Shown: one piece after another, positions 12,235-23,922 of the stretch | How the letters are laid out: every line of letters begins with the position of its first letter | How positions within the stretch are numbered: the stretch's first letter is position 1 | Origin: Mucidula mucida | Taxonomy: Eukaryota; Basidiomycota; Agaricomycetes; Agaricales; Physalacriaceae | Direction of reading: 5' to 3' | NCBI GenBank assembly: GCA_015501055.1 | Contig: JADNYV010000028.1 | Location: 248,001 to 312,000, forward strand | DNA length: 64,000 nt | Position numbers and translations under genes: made by a program | Notes under the pieces: generated by a model | Database searches by the model: none | Told to the model about the DNA's origin: nothing | Seen by the model: the letters and a program-made list of their open reading frames with translations, nothing else

Positions 12235-15200
12235 CTATGAACCGTACTCCTCGATGACAGACTTGGGGGTGATGTATTCGCCGACGGGGACGTACGGATG
12301 ATCGAGCCTGTAAGACTGGTGAGCAAGTAGTGAATTTACAGATTCCTACTAACCCAAATGCTGGTGGTCCGCCCATTGTTAGGCCTTCCTCCGTGTTCCA
12401 CAAAGGCGAACCTGCCATCACGATGACCGTCACTCGTAAACCATAGGAGTCTACGGTATCATCAGTAGAGTTCTTCCAATTATTTTGGTGGCAAGAGACT
12501 GACAAGCCTGTGTTCCAAGGTGAGAGCCACTCTGAGAGTCGATAACGTTGATGAGATCAGGAACAATAGCGGCGACCTGGAAGATGGAGAAGTTAGTGAA
12601 ACGGTGTTCAAGACGATGCATCCTGACATACGCTTCGTGAACCATCAGGTTTTTCGACATAGGCGCATAAATTCTCATTCTGGAATGGAATAATCATATG
12701 TGCATCTGGCCCATATTCCATGCCTGACTCCCCAGAGGAATCTTCGAGTTCGTCATCTGCCAAACGAGCAATCTTCACCTCACCCCAGGTGAAGCCAGCA
12801 CGGACTTCCTATCAGGCAACGGTGAGCATGGTCGTGTTAGAGATGTCAACGACAAGGTGTACTCTCAAGACTCCAACAATCTTTCCAATGAACAGACATT
12901 TCCCATTCTGAAGCTTCAAGATTTCGTTCGGCACGCTCTTGAGATCGCTGCGGGATAGATCAACTTCAAGCTTGACTGCTCAAGGCGTTCAGTATATCAA
13001 GCTTACTTTTTCTGTCGACACATAGCGATCGCACGGCCAATCCGCCATGCTTGACTCATGGTCCTGGGGACACCAAAGTCACGAGTATCCGCGACTGTGA
13101 GGGGAGCAGGACAAAAGGCAGCAGACGACCCCATCAAAGTAGTGACATGTCGCATATAAAATTCGGGCCCGTACTTCGTTTTCGTATTTGCTAGCACCTA
13201 GGGATGTTCAGCCCAAAAAAAACTAGAAGTGCCAAGGAGCCGTAAAATTCTTACAAGTGTGTTACCATCACCATCGGACAATGACAGAGGTGTCAGTCTG
13301 ACCTTGTATTTAGTCAGCTCCATCTCACAGAATCAAAAACCTACTCACGCATTTGGGCGGCCATAAACACCTGCAAAAGGGATCAATTGCGTCAGAGAAG
13401 GAGAAAAGAGAATTACGCACAGGGAAGAATTTGCTGTAGATTGGGATAAGCTGAGACACAGAACGACTATGAATGCCTTGCAAGGAAAAAGGAAGTTGAG
13501 ATGAACGGACCTCGACCCATCAAATCGCCATCCAAACAGGGCACATTGCGGTAGCTAAGAGTTAATGAGTACTCTGCATTGGTTTCAACGGAGTACAAGG
13601 ACTTACTGAGCCATAAGGAGCGACCGCATGCCATTGCCCCCACCGATTTCGTCACTGCATACGAATGTAAATTAGTGTAGTGTAAGGACAAGCGAAACAT
13701 ACGCACCAAATGGTCGCTGCAAACTCCTTTACACCCACATACTTGGCGAGAGCATCGCTAGCCATCAGCATCATTTCTGCGCCACACATGCGTTCGTTGC
13801 TGACAGACGGAGAGCCCATAAGAGCACCTCGAGCTATCAAGGCATCGTCCGCCAGTGACGTGTGGTCGACCATTTTGATAGACCTGCCATTTCGTAGTAT
13901 TTGTCGGCACATTAGAAAGGTAGGATACGGCGAGCCGCCACCGCCCTAGTACGCATACAACTTTAGAAGATTTACAGAACACAAAGGCAGCGCGTACCGT
14001 TCCTAGGATACCACATCCCTCCATTATGAAGACTGCCCATGTGTCAGACGACGTTCAGACGGATGACGAACATGCACTTACAGAGATCCGTTTCGCTCAA
14101 GTCCCAAATCTTGTCGACGACAGACGGCTTGTATGTTTCATAATCAATGCGCTCTACAGCACTAGCTGCAGCCGCAAGAGCGTCATGTATTGGTTCAACA
14201 AATACATCCTCGGGTGTGGGGGACTGATCATCGCTGATCGTCAGGGGTGATGCTGCCTTAAACTGACCTTCCTGCGGTGCGCCCAGTTCACCAATAGCTT
14301 TGATGATGATACGCGTAGCTTGATTCGTGACGTACTAAGTCGCCGCAGATGAACGACAATGATAGCCGAAGAATGGAAATGCACACCTGCACTGGGAGCA
14401 CGTTAATCTCAGCAATACGCGTCGTTTCCGGATCAGCGCCAGCATCCACAGCCTTCTGAATCGCCTCCTGCTTAATCCTTTCGAGTGTAGCGTCAAGACT
14501 TTTGCCTTGTAGAATCTCTATTGTGTCAATCTCTCCGGAGACATTCGCAATAGCAGCTCCGACTGCGTTGGCCACACTGTGGTATGGTGGCAAACTGTAA
14601 AATGGTTGAGCTATTTTTCTGCAGCTTTCCGATATTCAGAGAGACTTGCATGATCTCTTTGACCCCGCGCAGAGAATTGGGGGCAATGACTGATCCGCCT
14701 CCAACAAGTAACAAAGTGATATCCTCAGGCGTAGTTTTCATCCGGTCCACGACACCCTAGTAACAGGTATGTCATTGAAGTAAGTGTCATTCATAACCCG
14801 CTTACCTCCAATAACTTCTTCATGACACCTTGAGCTTTCTCTACAGTGTCCTGAGTGATATCGGCTACCAGAGTTGAATCGCCAATGTTCTTTTCCCCAG
14901 CGCGCGTGGCAATATCTGTGGCAGTAAGAACGCTGCCACCGAACACTCTTGCGTCCCGGGTAAGCTAAAACCTCGTCAGTGACCGGGATGAACACAGGAA
15001 TGCAATCGGTGCTCACGTAGTGACCAACAGAATCCGGACCTACCAGAACTTTGCTCCCTTCCACACGAACCCTGGAGCCTCCCCCCAGGCCGATAGAGTT
15101 GACATCAGGCATAGAGAAGCTATACACTAGTGTCAGTTCTTCTAGAACCACCAGACTGCATGAATGAGTGTTACTTAGTTCGAACACCACCGACTACGAA

Positions 15201-16499
15201 GCAATGCATTCAGTGTTGGGGTATCAATGGGATAAATTCACCCATACCTTCGATGAAAGCCGCAGCCTGTCTAGGAAATCCACTAGGCAGGAGCATGCCC
15301 ACATCCGTTGTGGTGCCGCCAACGTCAGCGACAAGCATACTCTTGCCTGTCCCATCCTTCTTCTTCAAATCGATGCCAGCCAGGTACGACGCGCCTCTCA
15401 TGGAGTTCGTGGCGCCAGAGGAGAAAGTCCTGATGGGAAGTCGGGCAGCATCAGCAGCGCTAGTCAACGTGCCGTCGTTCTGCGTAATATAAAGAGGACA
15501 CGTTAGCCCAAGGCGGTCCATCGCGCGTTCAAATCCACGAATAGTATGCTGAGCAAAGGATGTGATTGACGCGTTCAAAATCGACGCGTTTTCGCGTTCT
15601 AAAAATCCAACTTGACCGACTGAGGCAAGTTGAGTAAAAGAGTGTAGCATTTAGACGAGTCGCTCACCATCACGAGAGCAGACAAGGTTAGCACTATCGC
15701 CGAGCTCTTTGCGGAGTATGTCACGGACTTTGTATTCGTTGTCACCGGAAACATCGAGCGGAGAGACTGCTGAGAGTGAGCGCGGGTTATGGATTAGAAT
15801 GCAGAACGTACAAACGCCTATGATGACCGCGTTCTTGAGACCCTTTGCTTTGATTTCAGTGGCTTGCGCGAGTACTTCTATTTCATCTATCTCGCTGATA
15901 GCGCGTCCGTCGCTGGGAAAACTCGGTCGCGGGAGGCGGTAATAGACTATTACGATGCTTACATGTGAAGTCCTCCCTTAATAAGGGCAGTGTGCCCATT
16001 CATCAGCAACTTGAGATTTTCGGGAAAGTCAACGAACTGCACAACATTAAGAGCAAGCTTGAGAAATGGATGTAATCAAATACCGAAGGGACTTCTTTGG
16101 TGTAGGGCGCGCCTAAACGAATGACGGCGACCTTTTCTAGTCGTCGGGCATCTGATTGAACAACTGCATTGATGAAATGCTGCAAATCGTGGTCAGTACG
16201 TTTGATGCAGTAAGAGATGTAGGCACACAGTTGTCCCGATCGTTAAGCTCAAAATTTTCCCATCGCGAGGATCGACATCCGCGTCCGTCAACACTCTCCG
16301 CACGGCCGACTCAATTCCATCCGTGACATCAACAGTAGTTTCGTGTTTGAACGAGGCGACAACGCCGCGCGTCAGAGGGTCACTGGTTTTGGTGAGGTCG
16401 ATGAGAACGCCATCGGTGTTCGTGCCTGCACGCGCTCAGCGCTCGTCAAGATCCACACAAAGCCTACTCACCGCCAACGTCGACGCCGATTCTGTACAT
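12235..16499 (-). CDS. Hydantoinase A / oxoprolinase fused to a DUF917 domain
   Basis: Two-domain cytosolic protein. The N-terminal half is of the N-methylhydantoinase A/oxoprolinase family (ATP-dependent ring-opening amidase). It starts 'MYRIGVDVGG|TNTDGVLID' across the first intron, and shows 'HFINAVVQSDARRLEKVAVIRLGAP', 'SMLVADVGGTTTDVGML' and 'FLERENASILNASI'. The C-terminal half (below about 14050) is DUF917-like: 'GCGILGTGGGGSPYPT', 'ADDALIARGALMGSPSV', 'GAEMMLMASDALAKY' and 'EIGGGNGMRSLLMAQ', ending 'LDHPYVPVGEYITPKSVIEEYGS'. It has many short introns, and the junctions I traced (first intron, GILGT|GGGG) keep frame. This fusion is common in fungi and is annotated as hydantoin utilisation, but the true substrate is not established. 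It ends 92 bases from the convergent thioesterase gene. Confidence 0.88.
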
Positions 16500-17416
16500 T
16501 GCAAGTATATGGTGGGCAGAGGAAAGAACGTGGATAAGCTCATTCGGCGGAACGATAACAAAAGTTTGCCGGGGCGACCATGGCTGGCACTGTCAGCGGA
16601 GGACTGCCGCAGCCAAGACTTGTTGGCAATGCTGTACGGCAGCTTAGCAAGGGGGAATTCGCCATATTTTAGGCAGTCCTGTCGTATGCACAATTTGGCA
16701 TTGACGGTCGTCGGTATGAAGGTCCACTAAGTTAACGGCATAGTACGCCGGAACGTGTCGATCGCGTTCCCGGAGGTCAAGTACTTGAAAGCGAGATCCT
16801 TTTGTTTATCTGTTCAACAATCAAACGTTGCACTATCATACTTATTCTAAGCGTCCACAGACGTAGCTTGAGCGCTCCCTGAAACGGTCAGACTTAAAGT
16901 TGTGGACATAAGTACTCAAGTACTCCATCTAGTCTCGAAACCCGACTGAGTGAGGTGTACGAAGACAGTCGTTCCTATACTCCATCGCGCGTTTCGCATC
17001 CCGTTAATGCGCCTCTTTCTCTCCCGCGAACACTCAGTCACATCCTAGATCTACACAGATGAATCAGGTCTTGTATTATACACTACCGACACGCCTTGTG
17101 GGTTCATCGACGAGACCACCTCCGTCACGCGCTGTCAGGTGTAATCACAGTAGTTGTCGCCATCCTGACGTGAATTGTATAGCTTGTATGATTAGATGAT
17201 GTTTCTACATCGTTGACGGCGCAGGATAGCATTGGCACCTAAGATACCTGTTATGAGAATGAAGAGCACATAGTTGAGCGTATAACGATGACCAAAGAAT
17301 TTCTCTTCTACTACAGCAAGATTAAGATTACATGATACAGTTATTTTCTTTTAACTTCTCCCTCTCAGAGACGCCCTGGAACGAGTCTTACTGTCAGGAG
17401 TATGATGGAGTGGATC
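16500..17416. other. Intergenic, no gene recognised
   Basis: This interval of about 920 bases lies upstream of the hydantoinase start and downstream of the aldolase stop, both on the minus strand. It contains only short unremarkable ORFs near the hydantoinase end. It probably holds the hydantoinase promoter and the aldolase 3' UTR. Confidence 0.5.
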
Positions 17417-18912
17417 TCAACTTGACGTACCAACATTGCCGAGATCAGTGCAAGCCTCCTTGACACGGACGGTGAGAGTCTTCTCACCCTCACGGACCCA
17501 TACACGGGGATCGTAGTACTATGGGAAATCAGGATCGGGCGCTAAACAAGGTATGTGAAAGTTTTACCTTCTTGTTGGGCTTATCCTCGCCCTCGGGGTT
17601 TCCAACCTGCTTGGTAAGGTAATCCTTCTTAGTAAGGACAAAGTCCTAATGTAACACTGCGTTAGGAGGGAAAGAGTATATGCAAAAATGCACGCACGCG
17701 AATACCAGCCAAGTAAGCAAACTGTGTGTCAGTGTCGACATTCATTTTGACGACACCGTTTCCAACGGCGGTCTTGATCTCATCTTTGGTCGAGCCAGAT
17801 CCGCCGTGGAAGACAAGGTACAACGGCTTCGCAGAGTTTCCTCCGAGTTTCTCACTAGCGTATGCCTGGTGCTTGCCCAAAAGCTCGGGCTGGAGGCGAA
17901 CATTACCAGGCTTGTAAACACCGTGCACGTTTCCGAATGCAGCGGCGATGGAGAAGTTCGGCGAGATCTTGCTCAGAGCGTCATGAACATCAAGGATATC
18001 GGGTGGTTGGGTGTACAAGCTGGCGTTGTCGACACCTGTGTTATCAACACCATCTTCCTCACCACCGGTGATACCGATCTCCATCTCGAGCCAGAGGCCA
18101 AGGGGAGCCATGCGCTTGAAGTACTTTACGCAAGTCGCAATGTTCTCCTCCTTAGGCTCTTCCGAGAGATCGAGCATGTGGGAGGAGAAGAGGGGTTCGC
18201 CGTGCTCCTTGAAATAAGCCTCGTCGGCATCGAGCATACCATCGAACCAGGGGAGGAGTTTGTGAGCGCAATGATCACTATGCATCACGACGGGCCTAGA
18301 CAAAATTTAAGAATACGATGGGATATGATAACGGTGGAGTAACGTACACGCCATATGCCTTTGCGACAGCCCGGACGTGAAGAGCAGCGGCCGTCGCGCC
18401 AGTAATAGACGCTTGCTGCTTGTCGTTGGCAAGACCTTTTCCGGCATAGTAGGCACTTCCACCCTGTGAAACTTGGAGGATTATAGGCGACTTGATGTCG
18501 CTGATGATGCCATAAGCTACGAGATTGCCAGCGTTACAACAGCGACGTACCGTGCAGCCTCCAAGCAAGCGTTGGCAGTAGAAGACGAGGTTACGTTCTA
18601 CGCGAAAAAAAAAGATGAGAAAAAAAAGACGCGAGTAATAAACCATGTCTTACAATGGCCTAAATAAAAACCTGAGAATGAGATTTCGCTGGCAGTCAAA
18701 GTACTCACGGGAATGGCAAACTAGGAGTCAAATCAGTCGTATTCATGCGAAGATAGTATATCGAGGCACCTTGTTTTCTTTGGCATAGTCGAAGAGCTTG
18801 CGAACGTTTTCGCCAGTCAGGACGCCAGCCTGGCACGAAGACGCGGGTCAGCCCATCGTCGCCATCGACAATGGCGATGGAGTCTTACAGGCACGATGTC
18901 AAGGATTCCCAT
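17417..18912 (-). CDS. FBA1: Fructose-bisphosphate aldolase, class II
   Basis: Zinc-dependent glycolytic aldolase cleaving fructose 1,6-bisphosphate to dihydroxyacetone phosphate and glyceraldehyde 3-phosphate. The start is 'MGILDIVPAGVLTGENV' (ATG at 18910-18912) and the end is 'CTDLGNVGTSS'. Catalytic features are visible: 'VVMHSDHCAHK' (catalytic Asp and zinc His), 'LEMEIGITGGEEDGV', 'AAFGNVHGVYKPGNV' (zinc His), 'FHGGSGST' (phosphate loop) and 'NVDTDTQFAYL'. At least seven introns are present. Between 'FAIP' and 'NVTSSST' two GT-AG introns flank a 6-base microexon (18654-18659) encoding Ala-Ile, which restores the conserved FAIPAINVTSSST block. All junctions checked keep the frame. Confidence 0.95.
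18654..18659 (-). other. FBA1: 6-base microexon of the aldolase gene (Ala-Ile)
   Basis: On the minus strand the sequence reads ...TTTATTTAG|GCCATT|GTAAGAC.... The upstream intron (18660-18708, starts GTGAGT) and the downstream intron (18598-18653, ends CGCGTAG) are both canonical and phase 0. Yeast and other class II aldolases have FAIPAINVTSSS at this point; skipping the six bases would give FAIPNVTSSS, two residues short. The call rests on conservation and splice signals, not on transcripts. Confidence 0.8.
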
Positions 18913-19023
18913 TGTGAGTTGCGATGAATGAGATGGTGGTGGTAAAAGAATAAGTTCAGGAGGAATCGCGAACGGCAATCGTCGGATTTGAATTCCCCAA
19001 CGCGGACCGCGGACCGGACTCCG

Positions 19024-19263
19024 ATGGCAAACACGTACTTGCTATCGGTCTTCTCGGTCACTTTTTATTTCTTGTCCGTCGCGTCTATCGTCCACGCGAA
19101 AAAGATATGCCTATGTTCATACGAGAAATTCTACGCAATTCGCCAGGTCGTGGTTGCTAAGTTCATCCCCCCTTTGACGGACTGCCGTGAGCTTTTTGAC
19201 GTTCCGATTTACTCCTACACTGAGATTAATGCTTCCCGTCCAGCTATCAAGATTCCTATGTAG
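19024..19263 (+). CDS. Candidate small secreted protein (weak)
   Basis: An ORF starting 'MANTYLLSVFSVTFYFLSV' has a good signal-peptide shape, with a hydrophobic core then 'SIVHA|KKICLCSYEK'. It runs to a stop at 19263, giving about 79 residues. A possible intron (19188-19246, GTGAGC...CCAG) and an AACTAAC...CAACAG acceptor near 19300 suggest it could be the first exon of a longer gene. Further coding-like fragments follow: 'INASKYFMIAYQSGYAYSWD' near 19300 and a transmembrane-like stretch 'ITGLVGLVLFGVLVSIM' near 19660-19710. I could not assemble a convincing full gene and recognise no family. Confidence 0.3.
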   Translation: MANTYLLSVFSVTFYFLSVASIVHAKKICLCSYEKFYAIRQVVVAKFIPPLTDCRELFDVPIYSYTEINASRPAIKIPM

Positions 19264-20178
19264 CAGGCTTTCGAAACTAACATGTATCTCCAACAGATTA
19301 ACGCGTCTAAGTACTTCATGATAGCGTATCAGAGTGGATATGCTTACTCCTGGGACCCACCCCAGCCGCCGCCGCGAATCTCATCGTAATCTTCTATTCA
19401 TGGATATCATAGTATTCGATGCTACTAGAATCCGAAAAATATGGATCCCGATACCAAAGGTTCGCAGAGGAGACTTTCCCACCACTGGGCTTAGAAGCTC
19501 TAAAGAAGCTCGATATTTTGTGTTCCGGAGGTAGATGGCTTCGCAAGCAAAACGGGTGATAATGGAGACATGGACGTTCGCGACGGGTGAACAGCGCGCG
19601 TGGGCATAGTCTCGTTGCCGACCATATGAAAGTAACAAGTCGACGATAGAGGGTGTTATTACAGGACTAGTGGGCTTAGTCCTTTTTGGAGTCTTGGTCA
19701 GTATCATGAGATGTCAAGCACTGGCAAGTAATCTTTGTCAACATATGGCTTTGGGGAACGTCCTACTGCGTTCAAGGTACTTACGCGATCTCGGTGAATA
19801 TTTGCTTCTTTTGGAGGTGCCTCATAGCTTTAATGCCGATAGAGTTGCATCTAAACACGGAGTATGAATAAATTCTGTATTGAACATTACCTACAAGCGT
19901 ATAAGTACACGCCACAGTATTAATGATTGCGTTGGGCAGCGGAGCGGTGAATCTGATCCGCGATGACGAGTATCCGCGCGCCGCTGTGCCACGATCCTAA
20001 CATTGCCAAATACCGCCTTACCACTCCATCCACACGACCTTGGCCCGACTCCTTATCTCTCTTCCCGTCATCTACACCTCGCCTTCCATTCAATCCCACC
20101 GCTGGGCCGCGCCGCCTTGCCATCCATTGCCTCCGCGGTCTTCACCGCTGCTTTACACATCAGGAGGCATCCACAACC
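19264..20178 (+). other. Unresolved stretch upstream of PP2C
   Basis: Contains the fragments described under the candidate secreted protein, including a hydrophobic run near 19660-19710, but no single credible model. From about 19900 it is likely the PP2C promoter and 5' UTR, which is pyrimidine-rich. Confidence 0.35.
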
Positions 20179-22282
20179 ATGGTTAGCTCCCTTTTTGTTC
20201 CCTTTTTCCGTCTTTCAAATCGAGTTTTTCTCGCTTTTAGGGCCAAACTCTCTCTTCTCCAGGTCGGTGCCTCTCTATACGTTATCTGGATCGATTTTCT
20301 GACCATCCGCGCACCACAGCTACCGCTAAAATTTCAGAGACCGGTCAGAATGCAGACTTTGCATATGCTGTCACGGAGATGCAAGGATGGAGAATAAGTC
20401 CGTTCCTGCTCCCCGCTGGGCTCTCGCCATACTGATGCGTCGGTTCCTTTGCAGCCATGGAAGACGCCCATGCGATTGTGCTGGATTTGGATGAGGGTCA
20501 GGTGGATTCTAATGCGTTCTTTGCTGTGTACGATGGGCATGGTGGTACGTGTCCTGCGCTCCGTGCCGAATCCGCTGTTCACCTGGTGGTTCCGCAGGTG
20601 GAACCGTGGCAAAGTTTGCTGGACACAACGTTCACAAGCGATTGGTAAACGAGGAGTCTTATAAGGAAAAGAATTATGAAGAAGCCCTCAAGAGAGCGTT
20701 CCTAGGTACCGATGAAGACATGCTCGCCAGTGCGTTCTCTATGCCGCTCCTTACCAATGCTTGCTTCTAAACCTATCGCTCAGATCCCAACCATTCTAGA
20801 GATCCATCGGGTTGCACTGCTGTCGCTGCCCTTGTTACAAAGGATAAAATTTACGTTGTACGTCCCCTCTGACCTATATCGACTGTGACTCATTCCGCAC
20901 TAGGCTAATGCCGGCGATTCACGATCAGTGCTGAGTGTCAAGGGTGAAGTCAAACCGCTAAGCTTTGACCACAAACCGACAAACGAAGGAGAACGGCTAC
21001 GCATTACGGGTGCAGGAGGTTACATAGAGTATGGTCGCGTCAATGGTGCGTCATCAGCCCATTCTTCAGGGGACCTTACATGACCATCACCCAAAGGCAA
21101 TCTCGCTCTCTCTCGGGCTCTTGGCGATTTTGAATTCAAGAAAAGCTATAACCTGCCTCCTGAAAAGCAAGCTATCACTGCCGACCCGGATGTAACGTGC
21201 CATGACCGGGGCGACGAGGACGAATTTCTTGTTATCGCTTGTGATGGTATGCCAACCCGTTATCACCGCTTCAAACTGTTATTTGACCGTACCAACAGGA
21301 ATTTGGGATTGTCTCTCCTCTCAACAAGTTGTGAATTTCGTCCGTTACCAAGTGTCTGAAGGAAAGAGTCTTGCCGCCATAGGAGAGATGATGTGTGAGC
21401 ATTGTTTAGCACCGGATACTACTTCGGGCGCTGGCATTGGGTAGGCCGTCAACCACATTTTTGCCTTGCATCGCAACTGATTGTATTTCCCGTAGATGTG
21501 ACAACATGACTGTTCTCGTGGTTCCCATATTGAATGGGCGGACTTTGGAGGAATGGACCAGTTGGATAACAACTCGTGTCAAGGAACAATACGGCTACGC
21601 GACGCCGAGTACCATCCCACAGTTGTACGCCCAGAGTCGACTCATGTCGTTCCGCGCGCGTCGAGAGGCACAGGAAGCAAGGGATCGTGCGCGGCAAGAC
21701 TCAGACGCCAGCAGTGACGGTGGCGGCAGCTTTCTCTCCTCCCCAGCCGGAATGAGCACTTTTGCACGCATTTTGGGCAGCACTGGCGGCATTTCGTTCA
21801 ACGCCCAGAGTGGCGTAATCACCACCGATAGTGGCCTCATGTTCGGTACTGATGACAGTGACGAGGATGAGGAAACGGATGATGACACTTCGCAATTGAC
21901 GTTCGTCGACTCTACTGCAATGCTAAAAAATCAGCTTGCACAGTACGAAAACGATGACGAGGAGCATGATATACATGAAGTCGGGATGGAAGAGGATGGT
22001 AGTTCCGAATCGCCAACGACTGATCATTTCGAAACAGCGCCGGCGCAGGTGGACCTTGACGTGTTGGAACAGCATTTACCGTTGACGAACGGGACGTCGA
22101 GTGCTGGTACACCGTTTTCCCCGATGAGGGTAGAGACACCGCCACCTCCTGTAGAAAGCTACTCCAACGGTGACGCAATGCCTTTGGAGCAGTTGAAGTC
22201 GTTGCCCGGTGGAGATGAGGCCAGCGCTGCTGTGAAGGCAGAAGGTCTCATGGATACCAGTGAAGATCCTCTAAAGATGTAG
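20179..22282 (+). CDS. PP2C-type protein phosphatase with acidic C-terminal tail
   Basis: Metal-dependent Ser/Thr phosphatase of the Ptc2/Ptc3 (PPM) type. Joined exons begin 'MGQTLSSPATAKISETGQN', where Gly2 with Ser6 is a plausible N-myristoylation site. PP2C motifs follow in order: 'MQGWRITMEDAHA', 'FAVYDGHGGGTVA', 'NAGDSRSVL', 'LALSRALGDFEFK', 'IACDGIWDCLSSQ' and 'GCDNMTVLVV', covering the metal-binding aspartates. The tail after residue ~330 is rich in Asp/Glu/Ser. The coding part of exon 1 is just the ATG (20179-20181). Exon 2 is 22 bases (20241-20262), giving GQTLSSP. The donor before 'TMEDAHA' is GTCCGT, a weak site. All frames join. Confidence 0.92.
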
Positions 22283-22946
22283 TATGTACTAATGTGTATC
22301 CCTACGTGTTTCCTTTTCTCTCACATTTCTGTTGTGTTAATGGGTCACTTTATCTATTGGCTTGTACCATTGTTTCATTGATATACCTGATGTAGCACTG
22401 TGCACTCATTCGCGTAGACGGTTCTTACGCATTAGTACCATACAACTGGCTATTGAATTTTGGGACAATCAGTTGTGAGCCGTGCAAAGTCAATGTAGAT
22501 CAAGCTTAGGTCAAAATCAGATGGATACCTTCCGCATTCAAAAGTATTGGGGAGCCTCGAGTAGTGGTGGCTTGATGTCACCGAGCTCCTCGTTAAGCAC
22601 TTCCTTCGAAGGGTGACTTCTGAATCTGGCTTCCTGACTGAATAACTTGGTCACTTGAAGAAGTATGCCTGCAGTGGGTCGTTACCTAGTGTCGCAATCC
22701 GGAAATGCTTCCACGATAAAGGGTGGTAGATATGATTCCGGTAGTGGCTAATCCATGAGCATAGCAGGCAGCAGCGATGATGGGAGAAAACGAAGGACTG
22801 TATTCAGAATCCAGCGCTACTACTAGCGTAGCTGGCAAGATTTTGGACCACGTGCTTGCGCTCATCAAACGCGTCCATGCTCCGCCTTGTTGGCACTGCC
22901 AGCATGACAATGATAATGATAATATGTCTTTTGTATCGTTACCACC
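22283..22946. other. Intergenic, no gene recognised
   Basis: About 660 bases between the PP2C stop and the DUF6593 start. It holds short ORFs only (22686-22910 minus, 22777-22962 plus), and I see no family resemblance. Confidence 0.45.
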
Positions 22947-23554
22947 ATGGACCTTCGTTTGATTGACGAAAGCGCACGAAACACAGTCATTATTCTGCCG
23001 GACAGTTCACCACTCTATCAAGTCGAGACGCGGACAAGATGGCTCTCGGTTGAGCCGACGAGTATAAAGAAGATTGATGGCGCGCAGAATATGGATATGG
23101 CTGTGGTCCAAATACCTATGGGACTGGGTGGAGACCCTTTGGTTTCCGTCTGGGGCCGGAATATCACTCCTGTAAGACAAGGCTTGATATCGACGTTGGT
23201 TGCACTTTATCTGCATTCGTGCATTCAATAACGCTTGCACATAGGTCAGAAATATTTACCGCGTCTGATGGGAAATCGTACAAATGGAAAGTCGAGATGG
23301 GGGATCTGTATGTGCGTGAATTGAGGACGCTTCTGCAACTATTGGCTTATAATTTTTAGCTCAACGTAAACGATGGATCACATACAACCATTGCCGCCTA
23401 CGATCCGGGATCGTTGGGGTTCTTCTCAAAGATGCGTGCGCCGACGCTGACTGTGACGTCGCAGGGTATGCACATCGGGGACGATATTGTGGCAACGTTT
23501 ATTTACATGCTGCAGCAGCAGCAACGAAGGCGAAGGCGGAGAAATAGGGCATGA
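22947..23554 (+). CDS. DUF6593-like protein
   Basis: Small basidiomycete protein of unknown function resembling the DUF6593 family. Exon 1 reads 'MDLRLIDESARNTVIILPD ... LYQVETRTRWLSVEPTSIKKI ... VSVWGRNITP'. Exon 2 holds the characteristic 'EIFTASDGKSYKWKVEMG'. Exon 3, after a GTGCGT donor, reads 'LNVNDGSHTTIAAYDPGSLG', 'MHIGDDIVATFIYM' and ends in an Arg-rich tail. The exon 1-2 junction is a problem. The canonical GTAAGA donor after 'NITP' and the CATAG acceptor near 23246 leave the phase off by one, so a base may be missing or another splice site is used. Stop TGA is at 23552-23554. Confidence 0.6.
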
Positions 23555-23922
23555 AGCATACGTGTATGATAGTGTACCAGTTTCTATGAAGCAAGGTCAC
23601 TTACCATGCCGCCGGCTACTACGGCCAAATATTGCCTCCTTGTTTTTTGACCACGACGTGACGCGAAATACGCGTCTGGGCTGCCTCAATTATCCAGTCC
23701 CATCTCCGCGGTAGAGCCTCCAGTTTCAGAGTAAAAGATCTTAGGGACGAGTTCGAGTGAGTGATTCTGCAATTGCCTGAAACTGGCGCTCAGTATTCCC
23801 AAGCCTTTGTCGGAACCGAAAGGATCTGCTCTTCCACTCAGCCATACACCGACGCTCGTCCGGAGACTCTCCTTTGAAAAAGGCGCGTCGGGCTCGCCTC
23901 CAAGACGAGAACTGCCTCCCAA
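23555..23922. other. Intergenic, no gene recognised
   Basis: About 370 bases between the DUF6593 gene and the kinase. It contains ORFs such as 23686-23922 on the minus strand without recognisable content, and is likely the kinase promoter and 5' UTR. Confidence 0.4.
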
